From: Sistotremastrum niveocremeum HHB9708 | Taxonomy: Eukaryota > Basidiomycota > Agaricomycetes > Sistotremastrales > Sistotremastraceae | DNA: 64,000 nt | Assembly: GCA_001630475.1 (NCBI GenBank) | Contig: KV419428.1 | Span: 145,565 to 209,564, forward strand | Direction: 5' to 3' | Shown here: one piece after another, positions 42,882 to 55,065 of the stretch | How the letters are laid out: the number at the start of each line of letters is the position of its first letter | Position numbering within the stretch: position 1 is the first letter of the stretch | Notes under the pieces: generated by a model | What the model was told of the DNA's origin: nothing | What the model saw: only the letters and a program-made list of their open reading frames with translations | Databases searched by the model: none | Translations under genes and position numbers: made by a program

Positions 42882-45483
42882 CTAAGCCGATTTATTATCT
42901 TCCTGGACTGAGCCCTCTGACGAGGTTTTGTCCAGATTCGAGACTGGCCCGTGGTAGTGTTTTCGACCCCTGATGGATAGTCAGCGAATAACATTTCCAA
43001 TAAAGTGAAGTGATCATACCCGAAGAAGTACCACACACTGTTCAGGAGTTAATGAGCAAAAGTGTCATACAAAACGAAGCTAAGGAGATAACTCACAGAG
43101 AGCAAGAGATAACACCAACGGTGATTACAGAGGCGTAGTTCATATTTTGAGCCGTGACGGGCTTAAGGGTAGGGATGGAGAAAATAACGACGACGAAACA
43201 TGTCCATCTGAATGCAAGTTAGATAGAGTCGGACGGCCAGGTTGATATAAAAGCGTACGTGATGCAAGTAATGTTAGCGGCCCATCCGAGAAGGCCGGGC
43301 ATGTAGAAGGGACCGGGTTTGAAGACTACTTCGGGGTGATTTCTGTACAAACGTCTCAAGAAGATGGGAATGATATAAGAGAGATCCTATCTCAAAGGTA
43401 AGGATAGTGAATAACTAATAAAATTAGATACGGACCAAAGCGATGGCAGTCAGTGAGAAAATGGCATTGGCGGCGATGGGACTAGCAAGATCGAGAAGAC
43501 CGGGGATAATACTGAGGAACACGGAAAGCCACACTGCGGGGAGAGGAGTGCGAGTCCAGTTCGTGATACTACCGAAATAGCCTCGATCAGGCAAACCTTA
43601 GAAATGCGAATCAGAGTCAGTGAATTATTGTGATGAGAACGATGAGAACAGACCGTGATCGCGGCTGAAGGCAAAGACGGTGCGAGAACAGGCTTGCAAT
43701 GCGGTCTGGACGACGAAGAAGGCGGTCAAGCAGACAAAGGTCTATATGACATGTTGAGCAGGTGCTTATTGAGACAGATACCATGGACTTTACCCAGAGG
43801 AAAAGGGCTGCTGCAGTTCCCATACGCATGTTCATGATCTGATCAGAGAAGTGAGCTCACTTCGGAAGATCCGAAGGTCCTGAAGGACGTACAGCCAAGA
43901 ACGCAGAGCCTGATGGACCCGGAAGGTCGGCGCTAAAATCTCATAAATATTCTGGACAGCAGACACGAAGACGTAATACGTACAGGTCGCCACTGCAAAG
44001 GACCAATGCGATGTTAAGAAGCCATCCCAGACTTCCAGTACCGATAACTGAAGTGAAACCGCTTAGGATATAGGTAGGTTATACAATTTGTGGCACGAAC
44101 CGGCAATGAAGATGGCGGCAGGAGCTGGTTGAGTCAAGAGAGTCTGAATGTGATACATTTTTTACAATATTTCAAACTCACCAGCATAAGCAGCTCTGCG
44201 GACTTCTTCCGAAATATGTGCTGTGGCATCATAATCCTACTTGATGTGAGAACGCCAACCACGACGCATAATCTCCACAACTGACCGTCATCTATATGCG
44301 CATTAGTTGAGTCAACTCGATTGTTTCGGTGACTTACAGTCCACTGGACGCTCAGAAGTCCGAACAAGAAAGCTAATCCGGTATTCCAACCTCCGGTTTG
44401 GTTATCAATGCCGCCAGACCCGAAAACGTAGGACGCAGGATGCATATTCGCCTTCCCTGTTGTTGCGAGGAGAACGATAATTATTACTTGAAGGCGATTG
44501 AGTCAGATCAAGCTGCCGGACACTGCCAAAATATAGGATCGCGCACTAATCGTAGTTCCCAAGTTAACAAAGACGAATCCAACTGTGAATCGGGCGAGAT
44601 GGCGAGTAGCGAGAGAATTCAAGAGACCGTGGAAAATCAGTAATCCCACGAAAAGCCCTACGACTTTCCCCTGAAGAATAGGTGAACCTAAATGCGGCAA
44701 ACTTTTGCAAAGTCTGATACCTGAGTGATTTCTACATCGGGTCTGGCGATAACCACGGCAGCCCAGATCATATTTGAAAGACCTGTTCGGGTTTATTAAC
44801 GGAGATCTCAAAGGGACAAGAAATGACTCACCGAACTCGGTAGAAGACACTCCAGCCACCTGACCTAATGACGAAATGAGATGGAAGCTCGCGAGAAGCA
44901 ACTCTAATACTTGCCTAAAATATTCATCCAACCCACAACCCATCCTACGATTGCACGACGTTTCGGAGGGACAAGTTGAGCGGAAGCAGTGTACCTGGAA
45001 TATGATTTGCATATGTTAATCGAGGGGCTTATCAGGATCCACGATAGGCTCACAGTCCACCGCCTAGGGAGAAAGATAAGGAAGCAAATTTAGATAAATG
45101 TGGGAAGGCGCTCACAAGTCGGGAAAGCGGAGACAATTTCAGCGATTGATGCGCCCAGCGTGCAACACATGCATGCACCAAGAATCCAACACCACACAGC
45201 GCTCGCAGGGCCACCCGATAATAGCGGTGTGTTGAAAGTGGTGGCGATAGAGGAACAAAGACCCATGATAGAGAAAGCAAAAGAGATGGTTCCTAAATTC
45301 GTAAACTCCCGAGCAAATGAGCCTGCGATACGTTGTTAGCAAATATTTTAGAGGCGAAGAGATGACCAATTTCGCACCTTTGTAGCCCAGAGCTGCGAGA
45401 GCGGCATCGTCGTCGTCGTAAACAAGTGCGGTATCGACATGGCTGGGGTACTCGACAGAGTCCTTCTTCTCGTTGAAGCTCAT
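42882..45483 (-). CDS. Amino-acid/GABA/choline-type permease (APC superfamily)
   Basis: The start MSFNEKKDSVEYPSH is followed, over about 15 short exons, by typical segments. These include the TM1 motif GTISFAFSIMGLCSSIATTF, GGPASAVWCWILG, SAQLVPPKRRAIVGWVVGW, AGVSSTEFGLSNMIWAAVV, ISEEVRRAAYAAPAAIFIAV and FSRDHGLPDRGYFG. The C-terminus is RKHYHGPV and then an acidic tail ending EDNKSA. EVRRAAYAAP and the SRDHGLPDR motif are hallmarks of the fungal amino-acid/choline transporter group (Uga4, Hnm1 relatives). Twelve TM helices are expected and the substrate cannot be told. One intron has a GC donor (TTTTAG|GCAAGT, near 44,918). Exon ends were read by homology to the family pattern. Confidence 0.92.
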
Positions 45484-46963
45484 GATGGGAGGAGACAAGA
45501 AGGCCGTTATCTCATACAGGACCTTTGCGAAGTTAAGAAGCCAGACCTTTCTCGCTTATTCTCACGTACCTGGAAAAAGTTGCTCTGCCGGAATTCGGCA
45601 TTCGGAGTTGCCGAGTCCGAAAGATAGCACACGACCAGCGCTGATTTTCAACTCTTTTCATCGACCACGCTTACGAGATAATCGTTTCACTGCTCGTTGA
45701 ACCTGTTTCAGAACACTTTCGAGATTTTGCTACCTTACGAGAACTGAAAAGCTTACGAAACGCTGTCGTCACCAAGCGTCACAACAAATTGATGGATCGC
45801 TTCCGCTCCAGCCAACATGTCTTGCATGGGGCGCCGATGTCATTGCACCGCCGAGTGCTAGCGCTATCTTAGCGAAAGTGGTCTGCAACATGCCGCTATC
45901 CCTATTCGTCGTCGACGATAGCAAGCGATGGGAAGACGGAGGGGAGAGAGCTCGCGGCCGGGATGTGACGGGGCTTTGGCGATTTTATCACCTGACCAAG
46001 ACTGAGGAAACGCGAGGTGTTTGCCAGGCTTTTGTGCTTTCCTTTCTGGTTTCGTTCTGGTCCCTGTGCCTTGTGAGTTCGCAAGCTTGCACTCCATCAT
46101 CTTCTGCCGTCTGTCAGGTTCCTCAGATACGAGACTGCGGACGGTTACGTACACGTTCACGAGATGCAAATGTCGAGCTGGCGACGCCTTTCTTAGCTTT
46201 GCCTGTGAATACCAAGAAGAATCCCTGAAAATAATAAAGCCTCCGCACCGACCGATAATATCTCTTTGACTTGGTCGAGTCGTACGAACAGTCGAAATCT
46301 CGGAAGGGAGCATTTCGAACGCATTCAAATTTCAAGAACGCAATACAGAGCCGATGCACGTTTAATAGAGTTTGTGCACGGTCCTGCTCGGATATCTGAC
46401 AAGGTCTTGTCACCCGTGCTTTCTCTCACATACTGTCACCTTTCTCACCGGACGGCAACGTCTGCACATGTTGACACTGTCTAGGCACCAGCTCCGACGT
46501 GATCGAACTTGACTTCTAGCCTATTTGACCCTATCACTACCCGAAACGTTTACTCCAGGCAGCTCGGTAGCCTTCGGTTCTCCAATAATGGCTATTCAAC
46601 GAGGCTCAGTTACATGCGGAACTTTCTCGGTCGAACTCGGAGCTGGAGGGAAGCCAGGTCACTGGTACGTATACTGCCACAACAACCTAATCGATTCCCC
46701 ATGAATCCAGTCTTTCAAGTTCGATCGTTGATTCGCTGTTCTCATCTTCCTGGGCGTTCCTTACTCATGGCTGCGGTGTTCGCTGACTGACGTCTCGTGG
46801 CTTGACCCTGATCTAGTGATAGTGGGGTTTGGCGGAATGCACTATAAATCCAGAAATCCAGAGCTAAAGCTCCTCCGGTCCACCCCATAACTGTGCCACG
46901 TCCCCTGCTCTTGCTCTCTCTTCGTCCACACCGCCCTTCATCCTACCTATCACAGTTGACCCA
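45484..46963. other. Intergenic between divergent genes
   Basis: About 1.5 kb between the permease start and the small gene at 46,964. Several open frames of 60-150 codons occur on both strands, but none has a composition or splice pattern that convinces. Promoters of both flanking genes must lie here. Confidence 0.4.
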
Positions 46964-47347
46964 ATGGCGGCATCTTTCCAGAGTGTGAGCTCGCAAGAGG
47001 TGAATTTTTTGTTTGACTGATACTCGCCACTCACCGACGCTGATGTAATCTTTCCATAGCAGACCGCTGACCGACAAAGTCCCATGCACGAACTCTACAC
47101 CAACCCATTCGACTTCGCGCCCACCGCCAATACCGCCACGTCAGGAAAATCAGTCGACGGTCGTCTCTCAAGAATGTCCTCCGTCCAATCTCTCAACAGC
47201 GACGTCGAGAACCATCAACTTCCTTACAACTCCGTGAACGAGACGCTGCTCTTCTCACAATTACGTGCTCTACTACCGTCATTGGGCGGTAAAGCGGTTC
47301 TACAGCAAGTAGATATGACGTCCATTGATGAAACCCCTGAAAACTAA
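46964..47347 (+). CDS. Small hypothetical protein (107 aa)
   Basis: Exon 46,964-46,999 codes MAASFQSVSSQE. A 60-nt intron (GTGAAT...CCATAG) leads to exon 47,060-47,347, continuing in frame with QTADRQSPMHELYTNPFDF. The protein is polar with no signal peptide or TM. The end is LPSLGGKAVLQQVDMTSIDE and a few more residues. The motif SVNETLLFSQLRALLPSLGG looks like one amphipathic helix. Family unknown. A clean intron and good codon flow support reality. It converges with the WW-domain gene. Confidence 0.6.
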
Positions 47348-47779
47348 GAATGAGGTCGGTCGGCAGTCGATCGCCTAGTCATAGTAGAGCTAACAGAGAC
47401 TCATACTTTTTAGCGTCGCATCGTCGTCAGGAGCTCTCGATCATCTGCCTCTCGGCGAAGATTCTTTCCCCCTTCTTATTCCCGAGAGCGTCGGCCTTCC
47501 GTGATGTTCGGTTGTTGGAGAGGCAATTGCGATGATACAGGTGCCATATATCGAGGAGTAGAGTGCATATAGAGTAAATTGATTGTACATATTCATACAT
47601 GCATGCATAATATAGTTACAGATGATATAATAATCGTGTGTACAAGCCTTGAAATAGTACATGTGGTGGGAAACAGCTCGAACATTATCGAAAGGAAGTA
47701 CATAGACGCCCTAAAGTTCCATGTCGTGAGTGACAGGTTTTGAGAGGTACAAGTAAAGTCACGTACGATTAATGTGTCC

Positions 47780-48204
47780 TCACGGACTCTCAGCCCAATC
47801 ACTGCTGCCACTGCTGCCATCAACAGTGTAGTCATCATACGACCCAACGCTTGTAGCTCGCATCCTGCTATAGTTCGGCCGAGAGACATTGTATGCTTTC
47901 TGGGTATCGACTCGCCGCGGAGCATCCGTGCTCAGTTCGGGGTTCTTGCTCGACCCAACATAAGATGCATGGTCTAGCGGATGGACCCAAAAGAACTTGT
48001 TTGGGTAGAACAATTGGTTGACCTATAGCGAGAGGATGTCTATTAGGCTGCATTGTGCGTTATGTAGGCAAGTCTCTTGCCCAAAAATGGCGGTCCATTC
48101 TAACAGAATAAATCAGTTAGTGCGATGTGTCTGAAGAATATGACATACGCAGCGTCATAGCGTCGGACCCATCCAGCGGGGAGAGTTCTATCATCAGAGG
48201 ACAT
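47780..48204 (-). CDS. Small WW-domain protein (105 aa)
   Basis: Three exons fit in phase: 48,204-48,149, 48,099-48,081 (only 19 nt) and 48,022-47,780. The second intron has no GT at all and must use the GC donor TGG|GCAAGA with acceptor GCTATAG. The spliced product has LPAGWVRRYDAAMDRHFW followed by VNQLFYPNKFFWVHPLDH, a WW domain (residues 8-44) with both tryptophans and the final proline; the loop is slightly longer than usual. The tail is Ser/Gly/Asp rich. WW domains bind proline-rich partners. Without the short exon and GC donor the domain is lost, so the model is well constrained. Confidence 0.72.
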
Positions 48205-48916
48205 GTTTGCTATGAGAGGGAAGATAGGCAGGATGGCGAGTGTGGGTCGAGACGTATCGATTTATATGTATAAGCCAATAGACACGGCTGAAGACTCGTC
48301 CGCCGGGGTCCGAGCCTGAGAGTGGGTTGGTCGATCCAGTAACGCTGAGGAGCGAGGAGACACGAGTTCAGGGATGCAATACATTTGGAGTGGACATGTG
48401 TGTGAGACGGATGAAACGGCCGATCCAGACTTGACCATATCGCGGAAAACCCTGGCACGGCGCGATAGACGGACTGAATGATATGAAGCACACAGGGTAA
48501 GATGACCGCCTAGATTAGAAGTGCAAGGCTGTTGCATTGGCCGTAAGAACAACGAAAGACCCTGTTGAGAATCTGGGCTGAAGGCACGCTGGAGCTTTAG
48601 CCTTTGTGAGCCAACCAGCTTTCCCACCATTCCCCAGATTTCTGGGGTAAGCCAACTTGACATCCAGGTACCAAGTAAGAGATAGGGCGTTGACCTGCAT
48701 CATGGCATCAGTGCAGAGAGCGCCTCCGTTGCCTCCTGTATCTGATCGGAGGCGGACCAAATGACCACAACACGCTCATAGATCCAGCGCTATTATGAAT
48801 GCTGATTGCCACGGAGCTCGGGATGACCAAATGCCAAAGAATATCCGCGACCAAAGACGGAGTGCATGTCCAATCCAAAGAAAAGAGAGCGCTGAGCGAC
48901 GACAGAGGGTGGCTCG
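48205..48916. other. Intergenic, no gene recognised
   Basis: An open frame of 133 codons exists on the minus strand (48,663-48,262), but it shows no family signal and no neighbouring exons. I leave it unannotated. Confidence 0.35.
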
Positions 48917-48960
48917 GAGATAACGGAGAACGCTTGCTCATCGTTCTCGAAACTTCATCA
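48917..48960 (+). promoter_or_regulatory. Detached BAG-type promoter fragment with heat-shock element
   Basis: The segment matches the promoter of BAG copies 1 and 2 (shared words CGGAGATA.CGGAGA and GCTTGCTCATCGTTCTCGAA). It contains three alternating TTC/GAA/TTC units with two-base spacing at 48,944-48,956. It lies 1.3 kb before the third BAG gene, whereas the same block is about 160 bp before the ATG in the other two. DNA between about 49,000 and 50,090 therefore looks inserted or is a separate gene. Confidence 0.6.
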
Positions 48961-49375
48961 GGAAACCCGCAAAACGCCGATCGAGGTCAAACACGGCCGC
49001 TCAAGCGCAATCAAGGCCATCCACGCTCGATGGAGGGGGTAGTCAGAATCACGCTCGACCACGGAGAGAGCGTGACAGGCTCTGTAAATGGGTCTGGCAG
49101 CCTAGATCAGGCTGGTTCATCCACGATTGCGCTCAGACGGATAGTCGGAAAATTATAGAATAGAACCAATACATATATATTGTCATCTATGAAATACAAC
49201 ACTAATACAACCAACTAAACGAAACTAGAGTAGCTATCAACCCAGCTCGTGATACTATTGGTCAGCGACTTACTATAGGAATCCGCAAGAACATATTTCG
49301 GGAAGAAGCTCACTTTCATCCCTCCGATTCCCTGGTCTATTCCCTTGCGCGTTGACAAAAACAGCGACGTCCTTG

Positions 49376-49990
49376 CTAATGGGCAGTTTGACGTTCAAGA
49401 TCGATGCGAGAGTGTTTTGCGAGAGAATCCTGCGCGATCATATAAGAACATGACATGGAGCCTAGAAACGTTGCCTGACTTACATTACATGAGGCCCAAC
49501 CTCTCGTCAACATCGCTACTGATCTTGAAGCGAAATCTCTGAAATTAGCGTGCTTCAGAACTGGATAATTGCCTGCGAAAATTAAGTGAAGTTGAAGAAA
49601 AGACAGAACAAAGCATGACTTACGTATGCTTTTCACGAGAAGGTTGCGGACAGCTTCAATCCAGCTAAGAGAATAAGATACACCATGTCAATACGAAGAT
49701 TCACAGATGCAACTGAAGATGGCGTACCGCTGACACCTTGGCCATGAATTGACAATAAATGGACCGAACGAAAAGATGGTGATAAATCGAAGGCGAGTCG
49801 GAGGATTGGGTTGAGAGTACGACTGAGCTTGCGAGTAGAAAAAACTTCATTAGAGCATTGACAGGCTCTCGAGGGCTGATAGTAACGGCGGCCTTGAGGC
49901 TTTGAGGGTTGGATAACGTTGAGTGGACGCAACTGTGGCTGGCGCAAGACTGACGTGGCGGTTGAAGACGAACATGTCACACCCAGTCAC
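49376..49990 (-). CDS. Possible multi-exon hypothetical gene (model incomplete)
   Basis: Three exon-like segments join in phase on the minus strand. They read WIEAVRNLLVKSI (before a GTAAGT donor), then RNYPVLKHANFRDFASRSVA with MLTRGWASCN (donor GTAAGT), then DSLAKHSRIDLERQTAH and a stop at 49,376. Introns of about 51-54 nt have strong donors and acceptors. The 5' part is unsettled: an open segment with SFGPFIVNSWPR could supply the right phase, but its own start was not found. No family was recognised. Limits are approximate. Confidence 0.35.
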
Positions 49991-50270
49991 AGGTTTGAAA
50001 GCCAGCGCTATGAGGACGGAGAGCCAGACGCGTCGCGGAAAATGGCTCAGTCCCTCGCTTGGCGGGCTCAAACCCGTCCGAACCCGTCCACGCGTGATTG
50101 CAATTTTGCGCGTTTCCTGATGTTGGAGCAACGTCCACAACCTGCTGGAGCGCACCTCTTATGCTGACGAACGCACTCATTTCGATTTTGAGAGATAAGA
50201 GAAGATCTTAAGATGACGCGGTACCAATATTTCTCCAGAGAACGCACTCGCTCCAGGGCCAACATCCAGC

Positions 50271-51949
50271 ATGATTGTCCATCTCGTCGTCTCCCAGCAC
50301 CTCCACGACAACCACCGGTATGCTGAAAGCCCCTCTCCAAGAGATCACTATCTTCGCGCTCTAGCCGAAAGACGGGCAGCCTGCCAAGCTTGCGAGGCTG
50401 AATTGCTAGACCGATTCTATGCGTCGCATACCTCACGGCGTGCACCCCTTCGTCCGCATTGCTTGAAAACGATCATTCTAGGCCCTCGTGTAAAAAAAAT
50501 TATCATGGTCCTTTTCTTCACCGAACTCTTGTGCAATGCCTCCAGAACCAGAAAGCGGCAGAAGCTCGCGATTACCTGGGCGAACAGAGGATAGCAGGAG
50601 CCAGAACCTCTCCCGATGACGCCCGCGAGCGGCCTCTTTCCAAACGGCAAAAAACTCAATCTAAAAAGCGTGCGCATCTAGACAAAGCTTTTGCCGCCAG
50701 ATTCGGCGTCACGGATGGGATCCATGCCCTAGTACGTTTTCTTTCTTGCAGTCTTACCAGTTCCCATCTAAACTGGGTTCATCAGCCCGCCTACGAGGCC
50801 CGTGCTGGCTTATCGCACAGAAATAATCCTGCAGCGAGCGAGAAAGCTCAGATACGATCCAAACCGTCTCCCGCATTGGACGAACTCACATCGATCCGCT
50901 CCCATTTGGATTCTATCAGTTCATCATTCTCATTTCCGACACATCTCGTCTTTGACGCTTCTTCAAAAGATGCTCCGAACCTCACATACAATGCCGTAAA
51001 TGCAACTCTAGACTCCTACGAGGATGCTCTTTCCAAAATACTTGACGCGGTCGAATCCAATGGAGACGAGGAGATACGATTTGCGAGGAAAGAGATCGCT
51101 CGAGCTATTGAAGCGACGCTCTCTGATCTGGATAGCAAGAAAGAAGCCGCATGGCAGAAGTTGAAGGGCTTTCCAACCTCAGAGCAGATCTCTGACCAGA
51201 TTCGCGACGACTTGGATAAGCCTGCCCCAGGCGCTGAAAGAAGTATCGGTCACTCCGTGAGCCCTGTAGTTCCGGAGGCTCACAGACGGTCACCTGGTGT
51301 GGCTCCGCGGAACAGAACAGACGAAGATAAGGAAACTGAGACACCTCTGAACGTGTCACTCGAGGACGCTATTCGCGATTTGGCACCCCTAGATCCATCC
51401 GGCATCCCTACACGACTGGTTTCATCGAGAGATAGGGCCACTTCCGTCGCGGACTCAGATCCCAACGCAGCGCCACAAACGCCCATGCCGTCCATCGACA
51501 ACGCGTCCCATATATCGGAACATGACATCCCGTCTACTGATCGCCCCTCTCTGCCTTCCGCTTTGCCAAAGGACTCCCAATCCGACGACTCCTCGTCTCA
51601 GCATATCGGACCGAATTCACTGAATGGTGTCACGTCGTCAGAACCTCTGCAGGCATCGAGGCCAAACACATACCTTGTGCCCGCCGTGGAGGAGCAGTCT
51701 GCATTATTGCTGCCACCTCCAACGATCGATACGACATCGGGACTTACCAGTAACCCGCAATATTCAGACTCTGAAAACGCACGATCTGAGAATCCCATCT
51801 TTATCGAACACCTTGATCGAAAAAATCAGTCGGCGGCCGATGTTACATCAGATGTCGATTCAGTATCTTCTGAGTCATCAGAAGACTCGATTGATGTCTT
51901 GGGTGACCACGATGTATCAGACTTGGAGAGCTTTGAAATGGTTTATTGA
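50271..51949 (+). CDS. Divergent third BAG-domain protein (522 aa)
   Basis: Exons are 50,271-50,489, 50,546-50,731 and 50,786-51,949. The first intron (GTAAAA...CTCCAG, 56 nt) is required to keep frame. The second (54 nt, GTACGT...ATCAG) lies at the same place as intron 2 of the other BAG genes and again has no in-frame stop. The N-terminus keeps the pattern of an RDHYLRALAE motif, but the Gln-rich coiled coil is much shorter. The BAG domain is clear: LDELTSIRSHLDSISSSFSF, then YEDALSKILDAVESNGDEEI and RFARKEIARAIEATLSDLD. The acidic Ser-rich tail ends DLESFEMVY. It is probably an older paralogue in the conserved core. The start context ATCCAGCATG is shared. Confidence 0.85.
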
Positions 51950-52130
51950 TTGTACTTTCGCATTCCTTTGAGCAAAGGGATCTTCTAATGCAACTACTAC
52001 TCGCGTATCGTGTTCGCGCGGCATTATATCCCTTAGGACGTACAAACTAGAAACCGAGAGAGAGAACTAGCATGTTGCAGATATAAATAAAATCAGTGGA
52101 TACAGTAGAATGAGTAGAATGAGAACAATA

Positions 52131-55065
52131 TTATGATGCAGCGACAGCGGAGCCTTCCCTTTCTAAAGCTTCCTCCCAGTTTTCGGCGAACATGTCTCGT
52201 TGTTCCTCCGGATCAGCTAGCAAAGCGCTAATTTTGGAACGATTTTTACTCTCAAGCTCCGACATGAGGGCTTTTACAGCTTGGGAGGCACGGCTACATG
52301 ATTTAAGATCAGAAGAGGTGGGAAGGTATAAGTAGTAGAGGCTGACCTAGGTGCGTATGTTCGGGCGAAGAGCATAGCCTCAGCCTGGCGCCCGGTTTTT
52401 TGGAGCAGGTCGATGCAGGCCTTTGGATCCCCGAGCTGCAAAAGAGTAGCAAAGGCCAAGTTGTTGAGACCCTTTGAAGCTGAACGATATATAAGCACCG
52501 TGCTTTCGTCATGAATAGACAAGACGTACCGGCCTGCTCTGCGACCTTCTGTAAACCGTTCCTGTCACCCGTCGACAGAAGGAGAAGCATGAGAGCGCTG
52601 AGATCTCCGGCCTTTTCGAAGCAATCTCGCGCCAAATCGAATCTCCACACTGTCAGTGCTCTGTCACCGATGGACTTCCACTTCGTTGTGGCTTCGCCTT
52701 CCGGGATACTTCGGACGATCTCAAGGGCCGTATCAAGGTCATCGAGTTGCAGCGCAAGATCGAATTTATGGTCGGGGTCGAGAGTGACCGAGATAGCGAG
52801 TTCCTTCAAATCTAGATAATCACAGACGGTCAAGAGGGGACCAGGAACGATCACAAAGAAGACAAACCTCGCCCTTCCAAGAATCGAGCGATTCTATTTC
52901 TCTGATCCTTGGGCACCGAGTTGAGAATTTCGGCGGCGGCATCCAAATCACCACGTATGATAGCGGTCTCGTATTCAATCACACTCAAAGACAGAGCGTA
53001 TCCGTAGATATTGACTTCTTTATCGGCGAGATAAATTCGGTTGTGTGTAGGCATGAAGCCAAGGAGGTAAAGAGGTCTATCATTAACTGAGATCCAGCGC
53101 ATGTCAGACTGAAGCAGGAAATAGACGTACGTTTCGAAATGCGAGACGGTATGAGCTTCGGAGCCGATGAGATAGTTAAGCCTGTTCGTTGCTGTAGTAT
53201 AAACGAAACAGTCTCCAACCCATTTAGCTGTTTTGACACTGCAATGCAAGTCAATATGGGCCGAAAGAAGCATGAGGTCTCATACTTGTCGTTGATTTCA
53301 GCAATCACATCGAATGCTTCTTCAACGCCCTCATCGCCGAGGTCTGCGCCTTGCTCCACGCGTGCATCGAATGCAGATCGGTCAAAGGTCAAAACATAGA
53401 ATGAGTCAGAGGTTGCAATTGCGACTTGTGTGCCAGAACCAGACCAGTAGATCTAGAGATGTTTCACCGTCAGTATTGAATGCAATATAAATATCATTAC
53501 TCACAGCTTTCGCATCGACATCAACTCGTCTAACAATCTCGCCAGTTTCCCAATCCCAAAACACTACAAAGCCACTACCCCTGGCACCAAGAAGAGTGCC
53601 GCCACTCAAGCCTTCAACAGCCCACGTGCCACTCCCTTTCATCGGCGGTGTTGTTCGCTCCTTGAAGTTCTTGTATATCCGGACTTTCGTCTTTCCATCC
53701 AAGACAGCATACGTATTGGAGTCGTTTGCCCACGCAAAGGAGGAACCATTGCCAAATGATTTGTTACGCCACGCCAGAGCCGTGTAAATGATGTATTCGC
53801 CATCACCGACTACAGTGACGAAGCGGCCGTTGGGAGAGTGGTGCATTGCGGTAGGGAATATTTCGGTCGAACCGAAATCGCGCGTGGGAAGGGGTATGCG
53901 AGAACCATCTGGGACTGGTGTATCTAATTGCGGAGGTAAATGAGAGCCTTGAAGTGTCTCGGAGAAACGAACCTTGCGCCTGCTGAATATTTGCGGACAA
54001 CACTTCGGTGTTGCGAGTGAACACCAATTTGCCACTTGGGTCCATGCTAAAGGATGGTTCATCACGGCCGAGCTGAACAAGCGACATGAGATGAGTTCAT
54101 GCCCGTGCAACGATTAAAGCCGCGTACCTTAACAACTACAACCCCCTCATCGTAGCCGACAGCGACATCATTTGAGCCTTTTCTCAGGGCAATACACCAT
54201 GCTCGTTCCAAACCGTAGCTCAGGGTGTTTTCCAGCCTATACGTCCCACTGTTCCAAAGTTTGACGGTACCATCTTCGCTTCCGCTGACGATGATTGGAA
54301 GTGCCGGATGGAACACCGCAAAGCAGACGTTGCTGGTGTGACCCTCCATCGTCTGCACACAACTCTTCGACAGGTAGTCCCAAACTTTAACAGTGCGGTC
54401 ATCTCCAGTCGTCACGAGGTAGGGTTTGTCGGGGCCAGGATAGAATTCGACATAATTTACGCCCTTGTCGTGGGCCTCGAGTGAGAAGTTGGCTGAACCT
54501 GAAGTCAGCGACCAAATTTTGACGGTGTGGTCTAGACAGGCGGAGGCGAAGGTGTTGGGGTCTTTGGGATTGACGGCAATGTTCATGATGTAGTGAGTGT
54601 GACCTTCGTACAGCTGAATGCACCTCCAGTTCTTCTCCCAATCCCAAGCTTTGATGGTCATATCGTCACATCCTGTCAGGACAATGCTGGCGGTAGGATG
54701 GACGGTTAAGCATCGAATGTAATCAGGATGCGCCTCGAATGCGGTGACTTTTTCGTGGGTGTTGTAGTTGAAGACGCGCAGCTGGAAGTCGTCCGAACCA
54801 GCCACAAACCAATTCTTTCGAGCGATGAATCGAACACAGCGTACTGGGACTTCGGCGACTTCGAATGTCTTAATGATTGCGCCAGTATCGAGATGGTATA
54901 TGTTGACTGAGCCGTTATAGAGACCGGTCAGCAACCAAGGTTCTGTTGGATGGAAATCGACGGCTTTGACGCGGTCAGACCGCGCGAATAATTTTCGCTG
55001 CGACTATTCAGACACTTTCCATGACAAAGAGCAGATATACCACTCACGTTCACATCCAGAAGCAT
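52131..55065 (-). CDS. COPB2/SEC27: Coatomer subunit beta' (COPI)
   Basis: The first exon (55,065-55,048) codes MLLDVN, followed by SQRKLFARSDRVKAVDFHP, the invariant start of COPI beta'. WD40 repeats cover roughly residues 10-300, e.g. RCVRFIARKNWFVAGSDDF, IRCLTVHPTASIVLTGCDDM and VSGSEDGTVKLWNSGTYRLE. The coatomer WD-associated region follows (WANDSNTYAVLDGKTKVRIYK, LLGFMPTHNRIYLADKEVN, IPEGEATTKWKSIGDRAL). The C-terminus is ALMSELESKNRSKISALLAD and a short acidic end. The protein is part of the vesicle coat for Golgi-to-ER transport and reads di-lysine signals. It has about ten exons and looks intact. Confidence 0.95.

Noticed and set aside
45864-46328. 154-codon minus-strand frame in the permease upstream region
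   Set aside because: No recognisable motif, unusual composition, and no flanking exons with splice signals.
48262-48663. 133-codon minus-strand frame
   Set aside because: No family signal or supporting splice structure was found, and upstream sequence gives no extension.
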